NCBI RefSeq assembly: GCF_030936135.1
Contig: NC_082618.1
Location: 8,033,034-8,097,033, forward strand
Length of the DNA stretch: 64,000 nt
Direction: 5' to 3'
Source of the DNA: Gavia stellata
Lineage: Eukaryota; Chordata; Aves; Gaviiformes; Gaviidae
A model generated the notes under the pieces. The model had not been told where the DNA came from. It saw only the letters and a list, made by a program, of their open reading frames with translations, and ran no database searches. A program made the position numbers and the translations under genes. Shown here piece after piece: positions 38,195-53,328 of the stretch (position 1 is its first letter; every line of letters starts with the position of its first letter).

Positions 38195-38916
38195 GTAAGT
38201 ATCTGGGATGTTTCAACTGTGGTTAAAACAATAGGAGGTCACATGAGGTTGTGGAGTTAATATATATTTTATAAGTGTTACCAGAAATGGACAGAGCCTA
38301 AAAAAGGACCCAGATGAATGCTGTGACCTCCGCACCATAATTTGCAAACATGTTTTGCAAACTGTGATGCAATGTTCAGAAATACTTCAGCATCCAAAAC
38401 TTTTCCTTCCTACAAAATTCTGAAGTACTTTTTGGAAGTAGGATTAAAGAAAGACTACTTTTCCTGAAACAGTTGTTCTTTCTTGCTGGGCAATATTAGA
38501 AGTTAATTTCATGTTTACACTAAAATTTCTCCAGGAACATGGAAGGATAAAGGAAAAACACAGAGAATCACCTACCTGAAAGTAAAATATTTTTAAAGAT
38601 ATTGGACATTAATTCATTGCTAAGATCAAATGCAAGGCAAATTACAGTTTTCCTTCTTAGTATGGAGAATTATGAAACATGGTATTTATTTCAAAAGAAA
38701 TATGGTGTAATACACTAACAAGTGCAGTTCTCTGCAGGCAAAAATATTATTCTGAGGTTTTGAGTTTCTGAGATGCATGTTTGCAGAAGGTACTTTCTGA
38801 TAGTTTGTATTTGCTAGGGAATACCTTTTTTCCTAATTAAAAATTTTTCTTATGCAATAATAGAGAACATAAAACCCATGCAAACTATCAACTTACCAAT
38901 ATTCTTTCTATTTTAG

Positions 38917-39798
38917 GGCCAATAATTGAGCTGCAAGAGATTGAGCTTGCGGATTTATGGGGAGGCCTTGATGACCAGGAAGTTTGTGAGGAACTCAGCG
39001 AAAAGTTAGTCTTGTCTCAGACAGACTTTTCTGAGGGAGAGATTTCAGCATACCAACCTGTAGGTGATAACAGACAACGTACATATAGAATGACAACTAG
39101 TGTCAGAGAAGGTCTTCTTGAACAAATGGGCACGAGCGAAGCTGAGACTGGAGGAATTTCAAAGGAAGAAAACCAAGCAGCAGAATCAAGTGATGCTGAG
39201 TTGAAAAAGGAAGGTAAGGAGGCTGCATCAGCAGTGAAAAGCACTGATTTTGAAGCTAGTGATTTGGATGGAGATACAACACATAGTGAGAAATCCAGTT
39301 TCCATGAAGACATCAAAACTGAGAGGCAAACGGAGTCTGCAAGTGCAGCCAGACAGGAGGAGGCTTTCCCAGGATCAGCCTCTACTGGGTACAGTCTTAG
39401 TAGAGATGGAGAACCTGGATCTGAAAAACGGGTGGAGGAAGAGGAATTTAGCCTGGGTAGAGAACCTGATACAGAAACAAATAGGGAAGAAGATTATCGT
39501 ATCTCAGACAGAGAACCTGGCTTACAGGGGCAAGTTAGTCAGGAGGAGGACAATTGGATTGCAGAGGCAACCAACACAATTTCAGGACCAACACCTGAAG
39601 CTACAACCATGACCTCAGAAAACAGAGCTGTGGCAGACATGGACATCATTGCTTCAAAACAGGATGCTCCAGTTGCAAAGGTTGTGAAAGAAACTCCTGC
39701 AAGAAAAGAGAGTTTTTCTAGGCAGCGTGGCAGCCAGTTTGGCCAACAGACGAGCTCAGAGACAAGACTGCAGGATGAGGACCTTCTGCAAGACCAGG
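38917..39798 (+). CDS. EFCAB5: EFCAB5 exon 7 (coding), long acidic disordered region
   Basis: The acceptor TTCTATTTTAG completes the split Trp codon, and about 293 codons follow. The first 30 residues (PIIELQEIELADLWGGLDDQ onward) look folded. The remainder is rich in Glu, Asp, Ser and Thr with repeated EEE/SE/DRE motifs, typical of an intrinsically disordered linker. Two overlapping donors are possible: 39799 (AGG/GTAAAG) and 39805 (AAAG/GTAAAG). They differ by two codons and give the same phase 1. Continuing past both leads to a stop at 39869, which is intronic read-through. Confidence 0.9.
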
Positions 39799-40993
39799 GT
39801 AAAGGTAAAGCATTCTTCTTTATTCTGGCAGACCTTAATTTTTTTTCAACGTATACAGTTGAACTAGTTTAACTATAGACATGGTTTTAATCAATTTCAA
39901 AACTATTGAAAGCATGTGAGTGATTTCTGAATGCACAAGACTATAAGCTTTGGTATCTTCTCAGCACAGTGTTTTCTGCCAAGGTTTCAGAGTGTGTTCC
40001 TCTCACAGGACAGCAGGTGAGTCACTTTGCTGGTGATCTGTATTCAAGGCACTGAGCAGACACTTTAATTCAAGTAGGGACTTTCTGAAGCAGCAGCAGC
40101 GTTTTTATAACAAGGAGAAACTTTGTGTTCTGTTTCACTCTGTAATACTAGTATAGCAAGACAGGAGCCTAAGCATGTTAAATATTGAAATGACTCCTAA
40201 TAGTTTTTAGACTGTGATTGCCCATAGGGAGATAAGTTATGGGATCATACACCAGGAACCTTTTCATTTAATCTCTCACTGTGTTTCCAAAGGAGTATCA
40301 TACTTAATTGTGTACAAAGGCCCTTGTTCTAGGAAGGCTGTGGTTGGGCAACTGTGTGTTTCATAAAAGGTAATTTCTTAAACATACTAGAAGGACCAAC
40401 TTCCTTGCTAGCACTCTGTGAATACACTCTTGTGTCTCACAGCTTAAAACACTGCACGAACTGGGTCTACATTGCCAGAGCAGTCTAGTGACAGACTTAT
40501 TACGTAAAGGGCTGTAAAGCGGATGGTATGGCCCACTGGTACCTACAGCTTTCTGTTGTTAACTTCTAGTACGCAGCACTAACCTGTCATTCAGCCAGTC
40601 CCTGGATGCGCATCCCGCATTGTTTGGGGCATGCAGTGACTTCCATCTTCAGAGTAGATTCCCACCCTGTTCTCGCAGAAACGATGGTGTGGTGGTACCA
40701 TGCTCTTTGAGAGAAAGGTGGATGGAAACAAGAAGTCTGAATATAATTTTGAACCTATCTTGGAAAAAAATTATCTTACTGCTCTTGCTAAAATGGGTAT
40801 TTGTAGCTGGGCTTAAGAATTGTAACATTCAGCAGATGAATTTCAGGAAGCACTATTTCCAGACAGTAAAAATAAACAGCTACTGATAGCATGGGTAACT
40901 CCAGAGACACCCAGGTAGATGTTACATATTAATCAGCAGTGTGCTCAGAGTAGTAAGCTCTGGTTTGCGGAAGATTTCTTTTTAAAATTGCAG

Positions 40994-41074
40994 GTCCAGC
41001 ACACTCAGACAGACAGGATTCTCCAGCTGAAGCTAGCCAGGAGTTTGAAGTACCATGGTCAGATGATAGCTCAT
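40994..41074 (+). CDS. EFCAB5: Possible EFCAB5 exon (small, acidic)
   Basis: After the acceptor AAAATTGCAG the frame expected from exon 7 is open and reads PAHSDRQDSPAEASQEFEV and on to PWSDDSS, similar in composition to exon 7. The only donor giving the right phase is TCAT/GTCAGC at 41075, which is weak. Exon 7 also joins in frame directly to the exon at 41204, so this may be alternative, or not an exon at all. Confidence 0.4.
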
Positions 41075-41203
41075 GTCAGCTCTTTTCATCTGCTCTAGAA
41101 ACTATAGCTTGGATATATATATTTAAAGGCTTTTAGAAAAGCTGTATCTTGTGTCTTTTTTAAAAGCTTCTATCATTACAAGGTATATTTTATCTTCCGT
41201 CAG

Positions 41204-41296
41204 GTGACCTTCTGACATCTGACCTAAGTTGCAGGTATAGCAGCTATGGAGCAAGAATTCCAGAGGACTGGAAGTGTGAGGACACTAGATTTCCAG
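41204..41296 (+). CDS. EFCAB5: EFCAB5 exon (coding), boundaries tentative
   Basis: After CTTCCGTCAG only one frame is open: DLLTSDLSCRYSSYGARIPE, then DWKCEDTRFP. It ends at CCAG/GTATTT in phase 1. An internal AG at 41231-41232 (GCAG, exon start 41233) would allow a different frame, but joining upstream would then fail. It splices in frame to the exon at 41728 (giving RFP-D-LHP) but not to the intervening exon at 41490. An alternative donor, GAA/GTGTGA, would fix that junction but is poor. Confidence 0.6.
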
Positions 41297-41489
41297 GTAT
41301 TTGTTCACAAAGTTGTGTGACATAGCAACTGGCAGTGTCTGCAGACATGCCAGTACTGCTGCGAGCTGAAAGTTTGGGTAAGAATACAAACACTAATTCC
41401 CAAAGCTGACTTCAAGGTAGGAGCAGTGTAGTCTTTGTCTCGGAAGGCCACTTGCTGTGTAACAGTAATTTCAGCTCACCTGTATTCAG

Positions 41490-41640
41490 TGATTTGACCT
41501 GGTTGTATGATAGCATCCCTGCTAGACTGGAGCATAAATCTGAAGAGATACTATTAGAAAAGTATAAGCAGATTAAGGCCTTTAGTCAGGATGGAGTCAG
41601 TCCGTATTCAGCCATACTTTCACTGGATAGGAAGCGCAGG
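41490..41640 (+). CDS. EFCAB5: Probable EFCAB5 exon, frame with neighbours unresolved
   Basis: This interval codes DLTWLYDSIPARLEHKSEEI and continues to KAFSQDGVSPYSAILSLDRK. It looks like real conserved protein, unlike the random frames around it. The nearest acceptor (TATTCAG, exon start 41490) requires two bases from the previous exon, whereas the consensus donor upstream supplies one. At the right edge the apparent donor AGG/GTTCAG is non-consensus and leaves phase 0, but the next exon needs phase 1. An acceptor at 41445-41446 (exon start 41447) would mend the left junction. Either the true borders differ from mine, or the sequence has a small indel. Confidence 0.6.
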
Positions 41641-41727
41641 GTTCAGGACTGCGTTGATCTCTGCCACGTGGCCGGCTTTAGGGCAGCATTTGGCTTCCTG
41701 CGACACACTGTACTTTCTGCCTTTCAG

Positions 41728-41942
41728 ACTTACATCCCATCATGGCAGAGATTCAGAACCGTTGGGCTTCTCGTACCAGGAGTGCCTTTGATGAAAGCTG
41801 CCTCAACCTGCCACAGTTTGTACAGCTCATGGAGACATTTGTTGGTGAAGACATTTCTCTGCCTACTGTGAAGAGGCTTATTGCATTTATCAAAGAAGAA
41901 TACAAACAGACAGAAGAGGAAAAAATGGAACAACTAGAAAAA
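41728..41942 (+). CDS. EFCAB5: EFCAB5 exon (coding), helical region before the EF-hand
   Basis: The acceptor is TTTCTGCCTTTCAG and the donor GTAAAT. Two bases complete a split codon, then 71 codons follow. It reads LHPIMAEIQNRWASRTRSAF, then FDESCLNLPQFVQLMETF, and ends in KEEYKQTEEEKMEQLEK. The middle has the spacing of an EF-hand-like helix-loop-helix without calcium ligands. The end is a charged helix. It leaves phase 0, matching the next exon. Confidence 0.9.
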
Positions 41943-43152
41943 GTAAATATTGATAGGTTTTGCTGATCCCATGTCCAAACAAAAAACAAGCAAATGTCTA
42001 CAGACACTGACAAAGTCAACTTTTAATCTTATGTTGACAGAGCTGTTCACTTGCAGCCTTGCATTCTCTATTTCTTCAAGAGACCTTTTATCCCTTTGTT
42101 TTCATGTGGATCGTCCCTCCCTAGCCCTTAGCTCTAGAAGTGATGACAGACTTGTCCTGTAAGAGGTTGTCTGTTCTAGAGCTGGACTCAGTGAGACAGG
42201 GTTGACAGTTAATTGTGAAAGAGCTCAAAACATTCCATTCTGCTTATTCACCTTTATAATAGCCAAGAACCTGATCTCTGACCTACTGCGCTGGAATGTG
42301 CATATGAGGTTGTGGATGTTTTGGGCAGGATTTTAAAACAAGTGTGTTTGGTTTTGCATGGCTGTATGTGAACGTGCACATGCTTCTTTGTGTTTAAGTT
42401 ACAAGGTGCTCTTGCCATGTGTTGAAAAAATATATTTTCCTTCGGCAATATCCTCATGCACATCAACAGGGTGCCCCACATCGCTTCAGAGTACAGATAT
42501 ATTTTGTGGTGGGTCTGTCCATAGTAGCCTCTCTAGCTGCATTTTCCTCAGACCTCCTAGTTTCCCTCTGTGCTGCTGGCCTAATTTGGATGAGATATTG
42601 GATCTGACGGCTCTACTGTCCTCACGCTGAACACAACACACGCTGCCAGTATTTTGGCCTTTGAGAGAATTCCACTCCAGCCATTTATCACTGTACGCTG
42701 TGCAAAGACTGGGTTTAAGTGACAAATTGTACATGCATTTGCTTGGAGCCCGCGCACTCCAGGGCGGCACCAGCAAAATAACAATGTACGGAAACACTAA
42801 CTGTCAAGTCTTTGGTGTTACTAACAAGGCTGTGGTTAGTTCTTGCTGGGAAGACATTTGTATTCTGGGAAACTTCCACTAACCTGAGTTGATCTCACCT
42901 TAGATCCAGCACGGGCTTCATTTGTTCGCTGTGAAATAACCCTCTGCAGTACTGATTCTAACCGGTAAAACTGAACTGTCGAACGTGTTCTGTGTTTCCA
43001 AATATCTCCCAGGTTTAATGGTTCTCCAGGTCTGAGCTGTGTATTTACAGATTTGGCCTGGCCCATAGGAATGACTGTATTTTCCATATTTGTGTAGACA
43101 TTGACCATCAGTGTCCAGGAATTATCGAAGACCGGCTGTTTCTCTGTTGTAG

Positions 43153-46627
<3,475 letters not shown>

Positions 46628-46917
46628 CAAAGAAACACCTTTGCTCACGTTACCCACAGCTCAGCAGAGTGGGGAAGCTATCCCCAAAGGCATTCCAGGC
46701 TTTCCTTGAGTTAATTGCTTCCGAGTTCAGTGGTGATGAGGATGAAGCTATTGGTAATTTGGTGGAATTTCTGACCACAAGCGTGGAACGAAGTCACATG
46801 GCGTGCCTGCAGAGCTTAGCCAGGAGGAAATGGCTGCACAATATCCAGCAAGCAGCCGAGACCAGCGGAGCAAGCATGGAACCAGTTTACAAAGCAGTGT
46901 TTGAGGCCCTCTCCCAG
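46628..46917 (+). CDS. EFCAB5: EFCAB5 exon (coding), 96 codons
   Basis: The acceptor is TTTCTTCTACCAG and the donor CAG/GTACGC. Reads AKKHLCSRYPQLSRVGKLSP, then KAFQAFLELIASEFSGDEDE, then AIGNLVEFLTTSVERSHMAC, and ends in EPVYKAVFEALSQ. It is mostly alpha-helical. The FLELIASEF-SGDEDEA segment resembles a second, non-canonical EF-hand partner for the upstream canonical one, though its loop does not fit the consensus. Phases 1 in and 0 out are both consistent. Confidence 0.93.
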
Positions 46918-47779
46918 GTACGCATCCCAGGGAGCACGGGAGTGTTGGGATTGTGACACTGACTTCAAGCCCTGGTGCATTTGAGTGGAGCTCGCAGGTA
47001 GCATGGGAAGCTGGTTTCCTTGTGCTTTTTTGCACTTAGCTGACACTCAGGAGAGCCCATGGTTACGTGCGGAAAGAGTCACGGGGCAGATCTGCGATAT
47101 GAAAATTCTCGTCCATGCTCTGCCAATACAGAATGCATCTCTTGGATACTTATGTCTCACTTTTTGAAGAGCTGACTCGCATCAAAATCTGGAAATCCAT
47201 AGTTCTAGTTTTGGAGCTTATGAAATGAAACACACCAGAGTCAGTCTGGGACAAAGATGGTTAATTTGTAGTGGAGATAGTTGCATTTTTAACTTGCAGC
47301 TGCAACTTCAGATGTTTGTCCTCACCATTAAAGCCCTCCTCAAAGCAAAACTTCTCTCATGGTAGCTGAAGTGTTCTTACAATATTGTCTAGACTTGTAA
47401 TAGCAACTCTGGCACTTGTTTGTCTGAATGTTCCAAAGGAATCTCCTATTGGAGAAGAAATCCATAGGAATTTTGCTTAGGCACAGGTTATAATTAGGGA
47501 TTATTTTTATATGAACTGCTCCCCATTAGCAGCAGGAAAAAAGAAATCCATTTTCCTTGCCAATCAAAATACCAAGTGTTTTTGCTTGTAACAGGGCGTA
47601 CCGGTCAGACACGATCACAGCACAGACACATACATGTCATGCAGTTGGTGCATAACATACAAAATCAGTGACCCAGAACAGCATCTCAGCAAAAAATGAG
47701 ACAAGTGCTAAGTACATTAAGTAAGTGTGATGGCCAATGGCTAATGTACATAATGTAATGGGAAACATTTGGTTGCTAG

Positions 47780-47953
<174 letters not shown>

Positions 47954-48692
47954 TAAGAAAAGCTGCAGGTAACTGTTCCTTTTTCTCAAAAATATTTGGA
48001 ATGTAGGAGTACCAGGCAGTGTTTGGGGTGCACTGGAAACAGAGGTTGACAGAGTACTCCAAAGAGGGAATCTCCTCAGGGACCACTGTGGAATGATTCA
48101 TTATCATATACATGCCCTTATACTTTGCATGGTCTACTTAGAACTGCTGTGTTTGGGATTTCACTCCTTTCCTTGGGGAGATTAGCTCACAGTCTAATAA
48201 ATCTCATCCTTTAGCAGAAGGCTATTATATTGGGCCTACATTTTCTTCTTTAAAAATTAATTGCCTTACACCAGTTTACATCCACAGGATATTTTTTGAG
48301 AACAATGCCTTTCCTTCCCTAGTGTTTACCCTTGTGCTGGTTAAACCACAACAACACTATAAAGAGCTTTCATACCCTTTACTCCTCGTTTCCAAAAGGT
48401 AGACATATTTGTATCTTTCTTTAAATATTGCTTCTTCTAACCTATTAAATGTAACTACTGCTCGCTTCTGTATTCCCTTTCATTACATTCATTAGTTGAT
48501 GTTTTTAAAATGTCCTAAGGATGAAAAGTGCCTTATTTATTACCACTGCCTTTGGGATGCAAGTGGCAAATGGGGTATTTCTGGGTGTGGTCAGAAGAAG
48601 GAGTTAACACCTTCCTTCTCTGATGCCAAAAAGCAGGGAGACATCAAAGCTGCAGTATTTATTGCTTTGCTAAAGGTTTTCTGCTACTCTGA

Positions 48693-49031
<339 letters not shown>

Positions 49032-49667
49032 TGAGTAAAGGTAAGATGTACAATTAAGAAAAGAACTGTGGGCCCCTTTATACGGTGAGAGTGGTGTGAG
49101 CAGAACACCTTATCAATATCTGACTGATTAGCATCTTATCTGTAACTGATTGTGAGGTATCACTTCATCAATAATTTAAGCTTCTCCTGACAAGTAAATT
49201 AATTGCACTTTTGTGCAAAGCTCAAAGACAGTAGCTTTTATTCCCTGAAGCTTTGAACCTCATATTTGTGTTTGTTTCCATAAAGTGGCATTAAAACCTT
49301 ACTTTTTACGTGGTGGAATAATTATAAGCAACAGCAGTCCGGATTTCTTTGGGATGCTCTTTAGAATCAGCCTCATTGTGGATGCATCATATGGGCAGCA
49401 GGGAGCGCAGCAAGCCAACATTCCCACTCGATTTGGCTATCTCCACGAAAAAACCAACCTTGCCTAGTCTAGGACTTGGCTGTGACCCGGGTACTCTGGA
49501 GTTTTAGAGCGTTATTTGATAAGGGACATTTCATAGTCACTTTTCAGCTTTACAAGTTGTGATTAAAGTAACTTGTTACGACCATTTTGCTGCATGAAAG
49601 TTTCCCCAGCTTTTTCCCCAAATCCTGTGGAACTGTCTGGCTTATTTGGAGGATTCTGCTTTCACAG

Positions 49668-49820
49668 GGGGTTTCTCAGGCGTTCAGCAAAGCCTACCAC
49701 TATGTCTGCAGACTGGAAAATTTTCTACAAATGACTGTTACTGCTCTGGACTGGTTGTATCCCAGGGCACCCAGCATCCGCACTGTTATCACGTACCTGG
49801 TGGAGCCTGGCAAGGACAAG
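49668..49820 (+). CDS. EFCAB5: EFCAB5 exon (coding), 51 codons
   Basis: The acceptor is TGCTTTCACAG and the donor AAG/GTAGGC, phase 0 at both ends. Reads GVSQAFSKAYHYVCRLENFL, then QMTVTALDWLYPRAPSIRTV and ITYLVEPGKDK. The amphipathic helix (FSKAYHYVCRLENFLQMTVTALDWLY) follows the first GAF-like segment and probably acts as the linker helix to the next one. Confidence 0.93.
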
Positions 49821-50146
49821 GTAGGCAGATTGCTGCAGTGAAAAGGCCTGTAATACTCAGGGGCTGAAAGGCTACTTTAGTAAGGACCTTCCATTTCTAG
49901 CTGCCTGTGATTTCCCAGTGGTTTTATCATAAAAACTGAAGCCTGCCTGAGATTCTTGCACCTGCCTGTGCAACAAAAGGGCTACAAAGGTAGAGAGGGA
50001 AGGTTCCCTCTGTGAAGGAGGCCACTCTTCATGCTTTTCATCCTCCCATGTATAACAATTCAACAGCACTGCTAGTATAGCCCCTTCTCCATGGGAAAAT
50101 GGAATATTCTCCTACTTCAGTGCTCACAGCTGAATAGCAACCACAC

Positions 50147-50170
50147 CCATCCATCCATCCATCCATCCAT
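50147..50170. repeat. Microsatellite (CCAT)6
   Basis: Six perfect CCAT units in an EFCAB5 intron. It is likely to be length-polymorphic. Confidence 0.95.
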
Positions 50171-51036
50171 CTGTAGGTTAGCCAACACTGCAAGTCCCTG
50201 CTAAAGCTTTGCTGTTTGGGACCTCCACAAAGGGAGATGCTCTTCTGTGGAGATTCTGTGCGTGTCAAAATTATGGTATTTTATAGGACAAAAAGAATGT
50301 CCTAGCTAATGTATTAGCTCTTCATTCTGAACTAATGTCAGCAGCCAAGACGTAAATACAACTCAGGAAGTGGCTGCTCCCCAGTAGCTAGCTTGTAAAG
50401 GCAGCCCCCCTCCCTGCAGATCATATTCCAGTTGTTGAGCAGGCACTGGGGCCCTGGGAAGCTTGTCACTTCACATACAAGTGAGTTAAGAAGATGAAAA
50501 GTGTATGCAATATTTAGGACTGATCCTGTGTCATCACAAAGTCTGTATGACATCTGCTGTGGCCATAATTCAGCTGCTTCCTCTGATAAGCATGGTTTAT
50601 GTTGGCAGCTTTCTATTGTCATTCCAGGCTCCGCTCTGTTCCCTCCTTAGCTGCCTGATAGCCAGGTCATTTGCTCCCCTCTGTGCTTTTCACATGTCAA
50701 GGCACACTGACACAAACATGACATGAGAAAGAGGACTGCAAGGGGATGGGAAAAGAAGGGAAACCTCTTCTTGGCCCGTGGGTGTTCCTCAGCATGGAGC
50801 CTGGGCATGGATTAAATAGTCTGGCTGAGGGAGGTCCAGGGCACATTCTACATGCATCTTGAGCAATACACTCTGGGAATAAAACCAGGCATTGTTGGGA
50901 GATGTCTTTAAATCATCCCATTGCACTTGAATGTACATAGGAGCTTCCTTTAAGAAATAAACAATTTCCTGCCTCTCCAAGCTTCAAAATGGCTGTTCCT
51001 TTCTTGGATGCAGCTAAACCTTTTTCTCTCTGGCAG

Positions 51037-51140
51037 ACATGTGACTACGCTCTGCGCAAGGTGATTACTACAGATAATAGAGGACAAAAAGAAATTCATA
51101 GCTCTCCTGTTCTTCTCCTCAGAAAAGAAAACCTCTTAAG
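51037..51140 (+). CDS. EFCAB5: EFCAB5 exon (coding), 34 codons
   Basis: The acceptor is TTTCTCTCTGGCAG and the donor AAG/GTAGGC. Reads TCDYALRKVITTDNRGQKEI, then HSSPVLLLRKENLL and two bases of a split codon, which the next exon's first base completes as arginine. No domain stands out alone. It leads into the second GAF-like segment. Confidence 0.92.
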
Positions 51141-51962
51141 GTAGGCTCCAGCACCTGCAATCGAATGAGTTACCTCTGGTCCTAGACTCTAGCCTGCATC
51201 AGGCATGATCCACATTACGTAAAGCCCATGGTAATGCAACCCTGCAAGAGTGTCTGGCTGTAGCTCTCTCACTATCAAGGCTTCTGGTGCGTATGCATGC
51301 GATACTGAATTATGAAGGGGTGAGGAGTATTTTCTCTTTGAGTTCAGGCCTGCAAAAACTTAACTTCCAACTTAATGCTCACCAGCTGAGCTGCCAAGCA
51401 AGCTCTACACCTGCTGTGAAAGGTTTGCAGGATTACAGCCTACACTGAAGCACTTTGCTCTTTAAAATAATCTGTCTTTTTTCCTGGTCATATTAGTCTC
51501 ATTTCCTTCAACTGTCTGTTTCCTTCCACTCCCAAGATCCTCACACACTTGTCTTTTAAGCGTATCATCCTTGTTGTCAAAGCTGAACAGCCATTTGCTG
51601 TTCCAGCAGATGTTTTTACTTTTTATAAAAATCTATAGAACAAATGTCAATGTGGTTATAAGCAGGAAACAGTTTTTAAAGCAAGACTATAACCTAATTT
51701 GGGTTTGTTACATTCTTATGATTTTCAGCTAAGCAATATTGTGTTCCACAATGCTATTTTCTCCTTTTTGTATATGGCTTGAATGATACTTAAAGCTGTG
51801 CCTATTTCAATGCAAGGAAATAAACGATGATTTAGTAATGTCATACCTTTGTTTTAACAACAAGAGATGAATGGCGTCTTACTAAAATATGCTAAATAAA
51901 TTCCCAAAAGAAGCCAGAATGGTAAAGTCTGGTGCATTTTCCTCTCTTTACTCTCATTTCAG

Positions 51963-52209
51963 AGTTTACCTATTTAAGTGCATAGACAGTTCAGAGGTCA
52001 TTCACACTTCTGTCTGTGGAGAATACCACACTGCAGTACCTCTCTGTGACCTATCAGGACAAGCTCTTGGCATATTTGATATCAGCATCGGACACCGCCA
52101 GAAATTACCACCTCATGAACACAAAGACCTGCAGAAAATGCTGAAGATGGCCCAAGCTGCCTGCTCTGAGATACTGAAGATGTCTTTAGAGGAAACAGAA
52201 CCAACCTAT
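51963..52209 (+). CDS. EFCAB5: EFCAB5 exon with second GAF-like segment; weak donor
   Basis: The acceptor is CTCTCATTTCAG. Reads VYLFKCIDSSEVIHTSVCGE, YHTAVPLCDLSGQALGIFDI, then SIGHRQKLPPHEHKDLQKML and a helical end. HTAVPLCDLSGQALGIFDIS is a classical GAF strand-turn-strand (…P..D..G...G...i.). The stronger-looking donor CTGG/GTATTG (52217) puts a stop nine codons into the next exon. The frame is kept only by TAT/GTACTG at 52210, so I end the exon there. Confidence 0.88.
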
Positions 52210-52419
52210 GTACTGGGTATTGTGCATAGAGAGCCCAGATAGGGGTTTTTTTAGGGGTGAAATTAGGAACCTCAGTAAAACCACATCTGAAGTATCATTC
52301 CTACAAGTAGGGAGAGACAAATACAAACCTCTGCTACACGTAAACTACTCCTAGGCAAACCTAAGTGCTTTGCAGAGTACAGTTAAACAGAATGTTTAAA
52401 TTTTGTCTCTGGTTCACAG

Positions 52420-52605
52420 GATATTTTATGCCCAATTCCCACTGAAATCAAAGGTGTGAAGCAAGGTGCTTTGTTGTATCAGGGATCTCGCATGTCCTCC
52501 TCAGAACTGCCCCAACTAAGATGGAAGGAATTTGAATGTCACAGTTCTAGAATTACCTGCGTGCCTGAACCCCTCATGGTCTCAGGACCTCTGCTTGCCT
52601 CTGAG
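52420..52605 (+). CDS. EFCAB5: EFCAB5 exon (coding), possible GC donor
   Basis: The acceptor is TGGTTCACAG. Reads DILCPIPTEIKGVKQGALLY, QGSRMSSSELPQLRWKEFEC, then HSSRITCVPEPLMVSGPLLA and SE. Two ends are possible: a GC donor GAG/GCAAGT at 52606 (perfect apart from the GC) or a GT donor GCAA/GTTTTC at 52610. With matching acceptors both keep the frame and differ by two residues. The segment is serine-rich and probably a loop or linker after the second GAF-like domain. Confidence 0.87.
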
Positions 52606-52801
52606 GCAAGTTTTCTCTCCTTCTCAAGCACATACCCATTTTTAAAAGTTTCATAGGATACTTGGGCTGTATACTAATCAATCAGTCAAGGAGACAAAGA
52701 GTTAATCATAAAGAGGGCAGAGCCTTTCAGTCAATAACATAAATCTTGAGTAGCAGTTGTTTCTGAGAAACTTCTTGAAAGGTTTGCTTTTGATTCCAGA
52801 G

Positions 52802-53029
52802 GCAGAACACGTGGCAAATTTGAGGCATGCAGGGATTCTGTTCCACCAGTTCATGCTGCGGGACTTGCGCGAGTGCATCCGGAAACTTGATGCTGAGAGC
52901 TTTGCTGAAATAAAGAGCTATGTAGAACCACCAGCTCTGGTACATAACATAGTTAAGGCTGTGCTGTTGCTTTTCCATCCAGACTGGAAGGGCTCAGAGA
53001 AGACTGAGAACTGGAATCAGTGTAAACTG
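52802..53029 (+). CDS. EFCAB5: EFCAB5 exon (coding), helical C-terminal region
   Basis: Two adjacent AG acceptors (exon starts 52800 or 52802) pair with the two alternative donors of the previous exon. Reads AEHVANLRHAGILFHQFMLR, DLRECIRKLDAESFAEIKSY, VEPPALVHNIVKAVLLLFHP, then DWKGSEKTENWNQCKL. It ends at CTG/GTGAGG in phase 0. The all-helical pattern, with KSYVEPPALVHNIVKAVLLLF, resembles the helical stalk regions seen in dynein-associated proteins, but I cannot name a family. Confidence 0.92.
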
Positions 53030-53231
53030 GTGAGGCTTCAAAATATTGAGACTTTGTTGTCTGTTCTTCCTCCCCCAACAAGATTTAGTGGAATTTGCCA
53101 AGGGTGAATTGGTAGTGAAATAATTCATTACCTACAGATTTCCTATATGCTTGTCTTAGCCATCTTTAATTCTGTAACCCTCTCTTAAGTTCTTCACTGC
53201 CACCTGACTCTCTTTGTTCTCTGCATTGCAG

Positions 53232-53328
53232 AAACTTGATGACAATTTGATTCAGGAGATTTATTGCTTTGATCCAACTGCTGCATCTGTGCAAGTTCAA
53301 GCAGAGCTGCTGCTGGACTGCATCACTG
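53232..53328 (+). CDS. EFCAB5: EFCAB5 penultimate exon (coding)
   Basis: The acceptor is CTGCATTGCAG and the donor CTG/GTAAGT. Reads KLDDNLIQEIYCFDPTAASV, then QVQAELLLDCIT plus one base of a glycine codon. Phase 0 in, 1 out, both matching the neighbours. The YCFDPTAASVQVQ… stretch continues the C-terminal helical region of the protein. Confidence 0.92.

Noticed and set aside
39250-39612. 120-codon frame overlapping EFCAB5 exon 7
   Set aside because: Shadow of the long acidic exon in another frame. The main frame is continuous with both neighbours.
41641-41727. Continuation of the 41490 frame up to the next exon
   Set aside because: The translation loses protein character after DRKRR and contains the pyrimidine tract of the following acceptor, so it is read as intron.
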